Made by a program: the position numbers and the translations under genes
Assembly: GCA_003988855.1 (NCBI GenBank)
Contig: QYAI01000046.1
Span: 62,001 to 126,000 of the forward strand
Reading direction: 5' to 3'
Length of the DNA: 64,000 nt
From: Arachnopeziza araneosa
Taxonomy: Eukaryota; Ascomycota; Leotiomycetes; Helotiales; Arachnopezizaceae
Shown here: positions 54,676-64,000 of the stretch, piece after piece
How positions within the stretch are numbered: the first letter of the stretch is position 1
How the letters are laid out: each line of letters opens with the position of its first letter
The notes under the pieces: generated by a model
Database searches by the model: none
Told to the model about the DNA's origin: nothing
What the model saw: the letters and a program-made list of their open reading frames with translations, nothing else

Positions 54676-56708
54676 ATGGACAAGTGGAAATTTGACGAGA
54701 ACGAACGACTACCCAAGATCCGATCTTCGATGGAAAACAACATTAGACAACCTTTCATCATGTCGGAACCGACCTCGCCGCTGAATGAGAAGAATGGTCC
54801 CGATGAGCAGAGTGGGCAGGTCTCCAAAGCTGTCACGTTCGACGAAGAAGCACAGCGCCATCCATCATCAGTGCATGACAGCATTTCAGCCCGGCAATGG
54901 GTCTCGAGATGGAATCGGAAAGAGACAAAGCTCGAGACCCGGCCTGTACAATCCCGAGTCTTTCGACACATGTACATCTTCCGACGTCCCTTTGCTCTTC
55001 AGTATTATAACCCTGAAGACGATGACCGCCCCGCTCCATCCGAGAGCACTGAAAACCGGCTTGCTGAGCGGAGATCCAGTAGGGACAGCGAAAGTAGTGG
55101 GCAGAGTGATCAAGAAGGCCGCTCCACAGACGACTACTTGAAGCAGCTTAGTCGGGTAGAGCTGTTCATTGATTTGATATTCGTAGGAATCATCGCAAAT
55201 CTCTCTGCAACTTTTGGCGAGCAAGCATTTAGTGATAGCGGTGTTAGCCCTGGGCAAGCAACTGGAGCATATCTGTTACTCTTCCTTCCCGTGTGGCGCT
55301 TATGGGACTATCTTAGAGAATACGGGAGCAATTTCTACAAGGATGATTACTTTCAAAGGCTTTTTTACACTTGGATTTTGGTTCTTTGCGTTTTATACGG
55401 AATCAACGCCCCCTTCGCATATATAGCAGAGCCTGATGAGCCGAATTCTCTAAAGCTTCTCATTGCAATTTATCTCGTTGCAAGAGCTTCTTTTCTGCTT
55501 GCCTGGGGTTGCCAAGTACTATATATACCTTTCCTCAGACGACAATTTGCTGTCCAAGCTGCCGGCACAGTCTTGGTTAGCGCATTCTGGATCCCGGCTA
55601 TGTTTGTACCTTATCCTCATAAGCTTGTTCTACTCTGTGTCGCAAATTTTCTCGAACAGCCTGTTGCTAGCTACTTGGCCTCGCCATCTGGGCAAGCACT
55701 GGTAACAGGTGGATGGGTAAGATATCCCGACGTGGACCATTTTATCGATCGGTAAGGCTTATTCTCATTCTCGTACTTGTTTGTTGCAATTAGAGCTTGG
55801 GCGCTGTTCAGATGTCACATGCCTGCATATTCTTCATGTCTCTCTTGATGCAGCTCCTAAGCTTTAGGAGTCACGTACCGCTATCTACAGTACTAACTTG
55901 GTATAGACACGAAGGCTTCTTTATCATTGTGCTTGGCGAGGGTGTCTTCCGACTTATCGAGGACAGCCCGTCAGGAATGGGCCTAACCATAAGATCTGGC
56001 ACTGTTCTTACGGCTCTCCTTCTCTATTACAACCTTCACTGGGTGTATTTTAATGGCGATCAAACCAAAGCCTTTGTCCACGCTGTGAGGCGTACATGGT
56101 GGAAGCCCCAACTCTGGAAATTGTATGTGGAACCCCTTCAAACACCATTGTGACTTTGCTCACTCAATACACAGTCTCCATATCATCCTGTTTGGGTCTC
56201 TACTTTCTCTTGCAGCCTCTGTTCTCTTTCTCATTAAGAATGAGAACGTCTTACTCAACCCAACCGATCCAGTCGACCCCGACATTACTCCTGAGAAGAT
56301 GGATTCTGTCTTTACGGCCATGTGGTCTGCTTCCACATCTCTTGCCATCGCCATCGTGACTATGACCGGAATTGCCCTCCTGAATAGGAATCTCGACAAA
56401 CCAAACACCTTACTCGTCAACAGCAGATATCTCCGTCTCGCCCCTAGAATCCCGGCTATAGTAGTCATCATGTGTCTTCCGTTGTTCAAGAATCAGAACG
56501 GTGGTGATTGGTGTGGAGGTGCAGTTACAACCATGTAAGTCAAGATTAGGTCATCTATCACGCGCTTCATCTCTCTTCCTTTTTACTCCTAAAGTATATC
56601 TGAATCGGCAGTGGCTAACATTTGATTTTCAGGTACATCGTTTTTATGTGGGAGTTTGTTGCATCGCTCGAGAGGGGTTGGAAGTGGTTTGAGCCGAAGC
56701 AGGATTAG
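54676..56708 (+). CDS. LtrA-like multi-pass membrane protein
   Basis: Four exons: 54676-55751, 55907-56122, 56175-56534, 56633-56708; introns of 155, 52 and 98 nt; 575 residues. The first ~160 residues are polar. They are followed by the typical low-temperature-requirement A (LtrA) entry motif VELFIDLIFVGIIANLSATF, then WRLWDYLREYGSNFYKDDYF and about ten hydrophobic segments. HFIDRHEGFFIIVLGEGVFR corresponds to the conserved ERxxLFxIIxLGE block and supports removal of the 155-nt intron. LtrA proteins were named in Listeria for growth at low temperature; the function of the fungal family is unknown. The real start is the ATG at 54676; the frame upstream of it has no ATG. Confidence 0.88.
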
Positions 56709-57193
56709 GCATATAGAAAGGGGCTTTAACCAAGAATCTCACGCCTCGGGATTCAGAACGCAGCTTTTGAGTTGCAGTAGAATATGAGATTGAGAACATT
56801 ATCTTACTCGAGTCTTGCCATTCTCGGGCTAGAAGATGTTCCCCCGATAGGCAAGAAATAGGGGAATAGAAAACCATATGTCGTCTCAAATATTGTACAA
56901 TACAAAACGAACATTCAGTTTAACACGTCATATTATGATTGGTGACTAGGTGTCCAAGCCTAGAGGCAAGCAACTACTAACCCCCCTGTTATACAGCTCG
57001 GCCTATTCGCCATGTCGGAGTCGGCCTCTTTGTCTGCTACTTGTTGTACATATCCAAACCTTGGTAATACAGCCACAATGCTATCTAGATCCAACCATGC
57101 CTATAAACGCCATTGCACATGCTCGCTCAATAATAAAACATGAAATCGAGCTCATCCAACTCGATCGAATGATGCCTCCTCATTCCCGCCCGT
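56709..57193. other. Convergent intergenic region
   Basis: 3' flanks of the LtrA-like gene (+) and set9 (-); nothing else recognised. Confidence 0.5.
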
Positions 57194-59437
57194 TTACAGA
57201 GTAAATCTCTCCTTCCTAGCCTTCCTGGCTCTGTTTCGTCCACCTTTCTCTTCTTCTTGGATGACAGCTTCACTAACCTCACGCGTGACACCGCGGCTCT
57301 CGGTCTCCGTTCCGCTGCGGTTGCGCTTGCGAGCTAATCTCTCCTCTTGCGGCTTGATAAAGCGATGCACAGTTCTGTGGTCAAGGATTCGCTCTTCGTC
57401 GTCGGACTCGCCTTCTAGGTCCGTCTTTGGCCACATGAATCCGTATAATTTGCTGTGACGCTCGCATCTAGGGCACGAGGAACGAGTGAAGTAAGCGTCT
57501 TTTTGGACAAATGGCTCTTCACAGATCTTGCACGTGATCCAAGCGGAGGCAAGATCAACTAGAAGGCGAGGAGTAAGAACGTAGTCTCCTGGAATACGTA
57601 CAGGTGGTGCATGATCGTGGTCGATTGTGGGTTTTGGAGGTACCTTCTTTCCTTTCTTAGTGCCTTTATTCTTAGGTAAAATGGTAATGGCTTCTTCTTC
57701 GACTTCAGCTTTAACTTCATTGACAATAGCCATAGCTTTAGCAATCGAGTTATAATCCTCACGAGCGAATATCTCACTCGAAAGATCAGATAACACGGAA
57801 GCATTATCATCGTCAAGCATGACAGGATGTGCCACACTTGTTGTTAGGCCAATTATGATCGGGGGAGCAGTCTTTACTGGTTCAGATGATGCCTGTCTTC
57901 CTTTCTTGGCCACTTTTTTTAGTCTCGACAAAGTGGGACTCATGATTCCTGGCTGCTCGACAATGATAGTATCATCATCCACTGAAGTTGCATCAGTAGC
58001 AGTTTGTTCGTCGTTTGTAGAGGGAGTTTCACTACAAATCCGAGACGCGAATGATGAACTTGTTGGGGATGTCACCTGGCTTGTTGGCGTAGGGAAACTC
58101 GCGGGTTCTGTTTTGACCACCAGGTCTTCTGCAATGTGCTCGACAGAAATTATGGTAGCATCTACTCTCTTGCGTTTCGCTGAACCGTGGGCATTGTCTT
58201 CCTCATCTCTCTTTCTTTTCATGATAGGTGTGGCCTCATCTTCTCTCCTATGTCTCACGGGAGTTGGAGTAGCATCCTCTCCTCTCTTGCATTTCACAAG
58301 GGTCGGGGTGATGTCCTCATCCCCTTTTCGCCTTGATAAACCATGACTTGGCTCAACAGAAGGAGACTTGAGGACAGGAGAGTCGAAATTTTTGAATCTT
58401 CGAAGTGATCGCGGAGTCTTCTTGACCACCGGTCGAATATTGACATCGGGGGTCATAGAGGAGTTTCGGGACTGACTTGAAGAGTCCTGGCGAGTGCGAC
58501 GAAGTGAGTAACCATTTGCATCGCCAGTAACATCTTCGATAGATGGTTTTGGGGTAAGTTCGCTTTCACTATTTTCATCGCGAGACCATCCATTGCGACA
58601 GTTCTCCTCGCAAGTCTTACACAAACATTCGCAATTATCATCACCAAAGTAGTCTTCACCTATTCTAGGAATTAGAGCGTCTCGGAAATCAGACTATTAA
58701 TATCTTACCATATGTTACAGTAATTTCCTCTCCGACTTGAATGCTTCTAATGGCTTCAATCGACATGCCAGCAGTACCATAAGTTGACAGTCGGGCATTG
58801 GCGTCGCAGTCGTGATTCGCAAACCGTGCAGGACCAAGGAACAGCGAGGTCGACTTCTTTCGCGCCGAGATGACGATACTGAAGTCACGACGGCTGGATT
58901 TTATCATCTCTAGCTCATCATCGTCTAACTTGACTTGAATGCCATCAAGATATTTGATCTTCTCTCCTTTCTTGATCTGGGTTCGTGCAGTGACGGCAGC
59001 CTCTTGGGTAACGACAGTATACCTATTCGTCGTGGATACCTCGAAAGGACAGTCTGGTAGGTAGATATTGATATACCGTCGTAGGTGGTCACGAAAGTAT
59101 TTCTTTTCGCTATCCGTCTTCAATCCGTCCGAGAACTTCTTCAGGCCAGGAAGCGCAAGAAGTTCGGTTTCTGCTTTCGTTGGATTCTTCTTGATGACAA
59201 CGAATTTTTGTAAGATGGAGGTAACATCTTCTTCTGTGATGCCGCGTGATGAGTGGTATGCGCTCTTATTCTTCCGAATACTTGTCCAGTAGTAGACCTG
59301 TTCCCGGATGAGCACCAATCCATAGAAGGGGTTGTTAAACTTACATGATCTACTAGGGCGTCCGTCAATATATCGTCATATGCCGCCAATTGACCAAGGG
59401 TCAAGGACTGCTTCTTCGGTGACGTGTTCTGAGGCAT
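57194..59437 (-). CDS. set9: Histone H4 lysine-20 methyltransferase SET9 (SUV4-20)
   Basis: SET-domain enzyme that methylates H4K20, linked to DNA-damage checkpoint signalling and heterochromatin. Three exons: 59437-59345, 59297-58709, 58659-57194; introns of 47 and 49 nt; 715 residues. The N-terminus (SLTLGQLAAYDDILTDALVD then HVYYWTSIRKNK) and the SET region are typical of the family. The SET core has TRTQIKKGEKIKYLDGIQ-like sequence, GPARFANHDCDANARLSTYG (the NHDC S-adenosylmethionine-site motif) and EEITVTYGEDYFGDDN, which the last splice assembles. A Cys-rich post-SET segment (CECLCKTCEENC) follows. The C-terminal ~450 residues are basic and disordered with a CKICEEPF-CPRCERH cluster that could bind one more zinc. 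An upstream in-frame ATG (59461) is also possible. Confidence 0.94.
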
Positions 59438-60002
59438 TGTGATGGTGTCTTTGTGGTGCAAAGATGGATGCGACAGTTGTGGTGCTGAGGAGCCGCAGTT
59501 GAAAGGGAAAGCAAAGGGGACGAAGATTGCTGAAAGGAAGGACTAGATTCGCATGAAAGAGTGAATAGCGAAGCCCTGGATTGAAAAAAATTCTCCTGAT
59601 TTGCAGACCAGTGAATCTCCTCCCCCAACCTTCGATTCACTTCCTCGTTGGCGGCGCAGACTTCTCTCAGCTCAGCATGCGGTATCTTGGTATGGACTTC
59701 GGCCAGGGGTTTAATGAAGAGACGTGACGAATTATTGTAGGAGGGATTCAAGGAGACAAAAGAGAAGTTAATGATGCATTCTATGTTTCCAAAAGCCAGA
59801 ACCAATAAAGGACTAACTACAATAAAAACGCTATGATTGAAAGGAGGGATAACGCGATTTACTTTCTACTATTGTCATGGCCTTGAAATTGAGATGGCTG
59901 AACAACTGGAGCCTCAGGCGTCGATTAATTTCAAGGCCGCAACAAAATACTTTGAAGATTGACACTCTCCTTTGTGACAGTCAGCTGTATTATGATCTCA
60001 CG
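59438..60002. other. Divergent intergenic region of set9 and mitochondrial uL14
   Basis: About 560 bp. Open frames at 59401-59805 (-) and 59877-60080 (+) are leader or shadow frames; no regulatory site recognised. Confidence 0.45.
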
Positions 60003-60564
60003 ATGATTCAATTAAAGGTATATCCTGCATTCTTCCTATGGTGTTATGTTCATCTGCTAATTGCTACAAGACGATGCTAAATTGCATCGACAATTCTGGA
60101 GCTGCCATTGTTGAATGCGTGAAGGTTATGAGGATGAAGAGGGCCGCAAAGATTGGTATGGAAGCCAATGCAGATGGGATGCTCTCACAACTCTGACACT
60201 ACTCAAGGCGATCGAATTATTGTTGTCGTGCAGAAGCAGCGGAACTTTGGGCCCGAGTCTGGTCCTGGTGCATCGGTCTCGACATCTGCAGCGAACAAGG
60301 TCCGGAGAGGTGATATAAGACATGCAGTCGTGGTCAGAACGAAAAAGAAGCTACAGAGACCTGATGGAAGTGTCGTGAGATTTGATGATAATGCCTGTGT
60401 GTTAATCAACAAGGCGGGAGAGCCAATTGGAACAAGACTAAATGGTTAGTATTCCATCGAGAGGCTTTAGATTATGAACTGATTCTCTTGTAGGAATAGT
60501 TGGTACTGAGCTGAGAAGAAACAAGTGGTCAAAGATCTTGTCGCTGGCACCAATGCATTTGTAG
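60003..60564 (+). CDS. mrpl38: Mitochondrial ribosomal protein uL14m
   Basis: Large-subunit protein of the mitochondrial ribosome. Four exons: 60003-60017 (15 nt), 60071-60155, 60208-60444, 60494-60564; introns of 53, 52 and 49 nt; 135 residues. The joined sequence MIQLKTMLNCIDNSGAAIVE, then GDRIIVVVQKQRNFGPES, RRGDIRHAVVVRTKKKLQRP and RFDDNACVLINKAGEPIGTR is a clear L14 domain, ending IVGTELRRNKWSKILSLAP. The EPIGTR and GDR(I) blocks contact 23S-type rRNA. It lacks a long cleavable presequence, as is usual for this protein. The central domain alone would be found without splicing, but both ends depend on it. Confidence 0.94.
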
Positions 60565-60764
60565 GATGTAAGCAAGAGAGTGTTACGATCTCAGTGTAGC
60601 ATAGTAGATGGCGTTTAGGAAAGCATTGTTATTGAAAAGTTAAATCCGCCCAGAGCCAAAGTCTCCTATCAGACATAACCAACTCCATAGACCGTTTTAT
60701 CTAGAATTTCATGAAAAACGCCATAACCCGAGATCCGAGATAGTAGATGCCAAGCCTAGGGGTA

Positions 60765-61431
60765 TCAAGAGAAAATATGACCACAACCGCAGCAGACGTA
60801 GAATAATTTCTGTTAAATATTAGCCCATTTCTGACAGCTGAAATATATTTACTCGCCATGCCAGTTTCCGCAGATCGTTGTTGAGACTGAAAGAACACTG
60901 CATCCTCTGTCTTACACTTCGGGCAAGTCTTATTCGACCGAGGGAGCTAAATGGTGATAAATATGTCAGCATCTTCGAGATTCTTAGAATAGCCCTCAAG
61001 ACACTGTAGGAAATCTGAGCCCCTCGTTCCCTATTTTGACTGCTCTGAGTCACTGTCATCCGCGATCTTTCTGCCCTCGCAAAGAACTAAACAGCCACAT
61101 AACAAACAGAGAGATGCACCCACAGTTGGATCCGATCCAACGTCTTGAGTAACTCCAGCGGTTTCACCGACAGCATTGTTGAGAATATTGCGAAAGACAC
61201 AGGAAGAAGTAGCTTCTTCAGAGTATTGACATGTTCGGCAGGCGAATTGAAGGCGATGGGTGTCGGGATCTTCTTTGGGATACAGCATATTTGAACTATA
61301 TAAACTCGTCAGTAAGAGTTCGACATACGTAGGAGAGAATAATTATCCGACCATTCGCTGCAGAATCTGAAGGTGATTTGTTCCATATTCTTCTTTGTAT
61401 CCTCGCCAGAGCTTGAAGCGGGGGACGCCAT
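60765..61431 (-). CDS. rpb9: RNA polymerase II subunit RPB9
   Basis: Small zinc-ribbon subunit of RNA polymerase II, affecting start-site choice and transcript cleavage. Four exons: 61431-61352, 61295-61124, 60946-60857, 60809-60765; 128 residues. The first zinc ribbon is FRFCSECSNMLYPKED with CRTCQYSEEA. The segment FRNILNNAVGETAGVTQDVG ends DPT, joined across a 177-nt intron to LPRSNKTCPKCKTEDAVFFQ, which starts the second ribbon. The last intron (60810-60856) must use a GC donor to give SAETGM|KLFYVCCGCGHIFS and the stop. All eight zinc-binding Cys are then present. An alternative start at the internal Met (MEQITFRFC) would give a shorter N-terminus closer to yeast. Confidence 0.93.
60810..60856 (-). 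other. GC-AG intron in rpb9
   Basis: 47 nt, starting GCGAGT after ATG and ending AACAG on the minus strand. Using the nearby GTAAAT instead breaks the frame before the last two zinc-binding cysteines, so the GC donor is required by protein conservation. Confidence 0.85.
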
Positions 61432-61878
61432 GATGAGATTGTTTTTTTTAAGTGGTTGGCTTTTAGTTTCTGGTCCGAATAAGTACACAAGCGACGATCA
61501 AGTGCTGCAAAGATAGGTGGATGTGTTGTGAGTTGTATGCGATCGTAATGCTGTGGTCTCGTTCTTGAAGGCAAAGTGAATGGAATCTGTAGTCTGAATG
61601 TCCAGAAATGCCACCAAGGGTCTGTGAGGCGAAATGTGGGTCTTGCCGGATTAGCGCCCTTTCCTAATTTGTGCGGGCCCGCGTCAGCTTAAAACATCCC
61701 CGCGAAACCGAGTCACAAGACTTTCGCTGCAGGAACCGCCCTTAGTGATCAAGACAATCCCCTCCACAACAAGCCAAACTTGCCTCTGTACAACTCATCA
61801 CCGCCACAAACTCTTTGTTGAAATCTTCTTCCTACCTGCTGCATAGTTTTAAAAAAAAATCTCCGAGAGTTGCACGAA
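61432..61878. promoter_or_regulatory. Divergent promoter region of rpb9 and ess1
   Basis: About 450 bp between two divergent genes of RNA polymerase II function. It contains a GC-rich patch around 61670-61685 (GCGGGCCCGCG, palindromic). No TATA box seen. Confidence 0.4.
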
Positions 61879-62624
61879 ATGGTAAGGAAGCGCCGAGTCC
61901 ATTTCCTATTATTTACATCATGCTTCAGCCTTGCTCTCAACAAATATGCTTGTGTAACACTAATACTTCATCCTAGACCGACGCAGGATTGCCTTCTGGC
62001 TGGGAAGTCCGCCATTCGAATTCTAAGAATCTTCCCTACTATTTCAACGAGACTCAGAAACAGTCACGATGGGAGCCACCGCCAGGAACCGACACAGAGA
62101 GACTGAAGACATACATGGCTGAGCACCACAGTGCGCCGGAAATTAGACCAGAAGCTTCTGGACTAAATGGTAGTGCTGGAAACAATGGGAAGATTCGGGC
62201 GAGTCACCTTTTAGTCAAGCATAGAGATAGTAGACGCCCGAGTAGCTGGCGTGAGGTATGTTGTTAAAGTTGTACCTAGCTCCCTGCTCGGTTTTGTTGA
62301 TAAGTGATAGGCGGAGATCAAGCGCAGTAAAGAGGAAGCCATGAGCATCATTCTTGGTCACGAAGCTCGTATTCGGGGTGGACAAGCCTCTCTTGGAAGC
62401 CTGGCTGTCAGCGAGTCAGACTGTAGCAGTGCCAGGAAGATGGGAGATCTTGGATTCTTTGGGAAGGGGGATATGCAGAAGGAATTTGAGGAAGCTGCTT
62501 TTCAACTTAAGCCTGGCGAGATGAGCCACGTCGTCGAGACTGCCTCAGGGCTACATTTAATTGAGAGGTACGTGTTATCTATGGTTGTTTTAATGGTCGC
62601 TAATTTTGAATTAGATTGGAATAG
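61879..62624 (+). CDS. ess1: Peptidyl-prolyl isomerase ESS1/PIN1
   Basis: Parvulin-type isomerase that acts on phosphorylated Ser/Thr-Pro sites, notably in the RNA polymerase II C-terminal domain. Four exons: 61879-61881 (the ATG alone), 61977-62255, 62311-62567 and 62615-62624; introns of 95, 55 and 47 nt; 182 residues. The WW domain is LPSGWEVRHSNSKNLPYYFN through SRWEPP (about 5-38). The parvulin domain begins KIRASHLLVKHRDSRRPSSW, with the phosphate-binding Arg pair (RR at the SRRPSSW loop). It continues with CSSARKMGDLGFFGKGDMQK, FEEAAFQLKPGEMSHVVETA and SGLHLIERLE. The splice after ATG is required because the frame upstream of TDAGLPSGW contains no other Met. Confidence 0.94.
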
Positions 62625-62785
62625 AGAGATGCGTTACGATTGCTGAGATAGCTAGCGAAAATACTTTTGGTTTTGGTTTGGCGCATGTCAAACTATAACT
62701 GATAATCCGACTCGATAAGATTAGGATATCCAAAAGCTTGCTGATGATATAGCGTTCAATCCACAGTACATGTCTACATACCTTC

Positions 62786-64000
62786 TTACAGGTTGACTAG
62801 AGAGTCGACTGCTTTTACTATGGTTGGAACAGAAGTCAAAGCCAAAGTTATTATTCCGAATAAACTCATGCTTAGACTTGACAGCGCGGCCGCTCTAGGG
62901 TCAGACTGAAGTAGAACAGCTGTGGCAATTGCGCTTGAACTTCCTCCCAGAGTCACGCCTCTTGTCACATAATCATCTATCTCATTTGTCAGCTCAATGC
63001 GGCATTTCTTCAACTCAAGTGTGGGACGGGTCAATTAACATTGGTCCCGCGACCGCATCACACCTCCCAGCTTTGTATCATTTGATGACTGGACTTTAGG
63101 CAAAGCATGCAGGTAACATTTGTAAATGACACACAAGTGACAAACTTACCTTCTGGGATTTTCAACCCGTCGAGAGTCTTTGTACCAATCAACGCACCCA
63201 AAATGCCACTACAGATCGCCAAAGCAGCAACGGTAGTTGTATCGGCACCAAGATTCTTTCCCGCGGGTGTAGCTAAAGCCAACGTCAAACTCCGTACAGT
63301 AAAAGCAAGGCTTCGTTTAGAAGATATTCCGATAGCATAGCATAAAGCTGGATATCCAAACAGAGAGCCGATAGAGACAGCGATATTTGGAATAACGATC
63401 GCAAAGAAATGTCGTTTAAGTTCCTGACGATAGGAGAACATGGGAAGCGCGAGCGCTACAATACCAGCGTCCAGAATCGATACCAAGATGTCCCCTGCTC
63501 CAGGTAGCTTGAGATGCCTCTCTCCATGCCAAATGCTAAGATAAGTTGTCCCTGTTTTGTATGCGGAGAGGGTGCTTGAAAGGCTATCACCACGACTCAG
63601 CCCGATGACCCAGACTCCGAGAATAGTCAGAGCCGATGAGACTAGGACGGGGTGTAAGACTTTCCGCCAGGTCGCGGGAAGGGCCAAGGCGGTGAAATAG
63701 CAAAGGGTCGTAAATGTTAATTGAGCTGGCATGGCGTAACCAGTCGTATAATATACAGGGAGACCGACAAAGAGGAAAATTAAGATGTAGTTAAATCTAT
63801 CTAGATTTGAATTGAGAAAAGCTGCCCAGTGCTGTGAGCGGGTAAGTGAAAGCGGCGTTTGGAGAATCTGATTTGTCCGAGAAAGGGTTTGCGACGATAC
63901 ATCGGTTTCTGGTGGTCCTCCCGTTCCCCTAATTAAAGATGGATCTTGAGTTCTCTGCGGTGCAACCAGAATATCTGTTAGATCCGGAGTTTGTGATATG
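62786..64000 (-). CDS. LrgB/PLGG1-like membrane protein, 5' end off window
   Basis: Two exons are visible: from beyond 64000 to 63150, and 62976-62786, with a 173-nt intron (62977-63149). About 347 codons are present and the frame is open to the window edge, so the N-terminus is missing. The protein has many membrane spans. Segments such as LDAGIVALALPMFSYRQELK, YPALCYAIGISSKRSLAFTV, TKTLDGLKIPEDDYVTRGVT and GVTLGGSSSAIATAVLL match the LrgB domain. In bacteria LrgB modulates murein hydrolase activity. In plants the LrgAB fusion PLGG1 carries glycolate/glycerate across the plastid envelope; the fungal role is unknown. The preceding LILIFLFVGLPVYYTTGYAM-like span suggests an LrgA-like half upstream. 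Confidence 0.88.

Noticed and set aside
55797..55906. Extra coding exon of the LtrA-like gene (SHACIFFMSLLMQLL frame)
   Set aside because: Including it breaks the conserved HFIDRHEGFFIIVLGEG join; it is treated as part of a 155-nt intron.
60820..61059. 79-codon minus-strand frame inside rpb9
   Set aside because: Lies mostly in the 177-nt rpb9 intron and reads exon 3 out of frame.

Overview
The window is nuclear DNA of a filamentous ascomycete (Pezizomycotina). Genes are dense on both strands, introns are short (mostly 43-60 nt, GT-AG, with CTAAC/CTGAC-like branch sites), and there is a HET-domain gene, two Zn2Cys6 regulators and many single-copy eukaryotic housekeeping genes. A leotiomycete is my guess from remembered protein similarity; the sequence alone does not prove it. 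Exon structures were rebuilt by hand by requiring continuous reading frames, so they are predictions, but most are fixed by conserved protein motifs spanning the junctions.

Layout: 1-2.0 kb, 3' truncated gene with a Cys/His-basic motif (-). 2.2-2.5 kb, GC-rich hairpin next to a long AAAAT microsatellite. 3.1-3.5 kb, secreted Ser/Ala-rich protein (-). 4.6-8.5 kb, divergent Sin1/Avo1 (TORC2) and PRCC-like gene. 9.1-10.4 kb, conserved fungal unknown (-). 13-14.6 kb, HET protein. 15.8-17.3 kb, ZIP zinc transporter (-). 18.6-19.7 kb, mitochondrial nuclease NUC1. 20-22.2 kb, PFS2 (-). 23.3-24.5 kb, pyruvate decarboxylase relic. 24.6-27.2 kb, Zn2Cys6 regulator (-). 28-29.6 kb, DGAT1-like acyltransferase. 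29.7-30.7 kb, exosome RRP45 (-). 30.9-32.1 kb, CWC15 with nine coding exons. 33.2-34.3 kb, SYG-repeat hydrophilic protein. 35.6-36.8 kb, FAD monooxygenase broken by one stop codon. 38.4-40.6 kb, second Zn2Cys6 regulator (-). 41.9-42.4 kb, MAPEG protein. 42.9-44.8 kb, family X DNA polymerase (-). 45.2-46.6 kb, TFIIE alpha (-). 47.2-49.2 kb, PUS1. 50.2-51.3 kb, succinate/fumarate carrier. 51.6-53.4 kb, divergent twinfilin and MED22. 54.7-56.7 kb, LtrA-like membrane protein. 57.2-59.4 kb, SET9 (-). 60.0-60.6 kb, mitochondrial uL14. 60.8-61.4 kb, RPB9 (-). 61.9-62.6 kb, ESS1/PIN1. 62.8-64.0 kb, LrgB-like membrane protein, 5' truncated (-).

There is no operon and no recognisable biosynthetic cluster. 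Most genes are core cell machinery: transcription (TFIIE, RPB9, MED22), RNA processing (PFS2, CWC15, RRP45, PUS1), signalling (Sin1, ESS1), chromatin (SET9), DNA repair (Pol X), mitochondria (NUC1, carrier, uL14m) and lipid or metal handling. Accessory material sits at 10-18 kb and 22-41 kb: HET gene, two regulators, two broken enzyme genes, repeats and inverted repeats. I do not see a convincing undescribed multi-gene system. The best leads are two GC-AG introns, the two gene relics, the ATG-only exon of ESS1, the SYG-repeat gene, and the hairpins at 2.2 and 35.3 kb.
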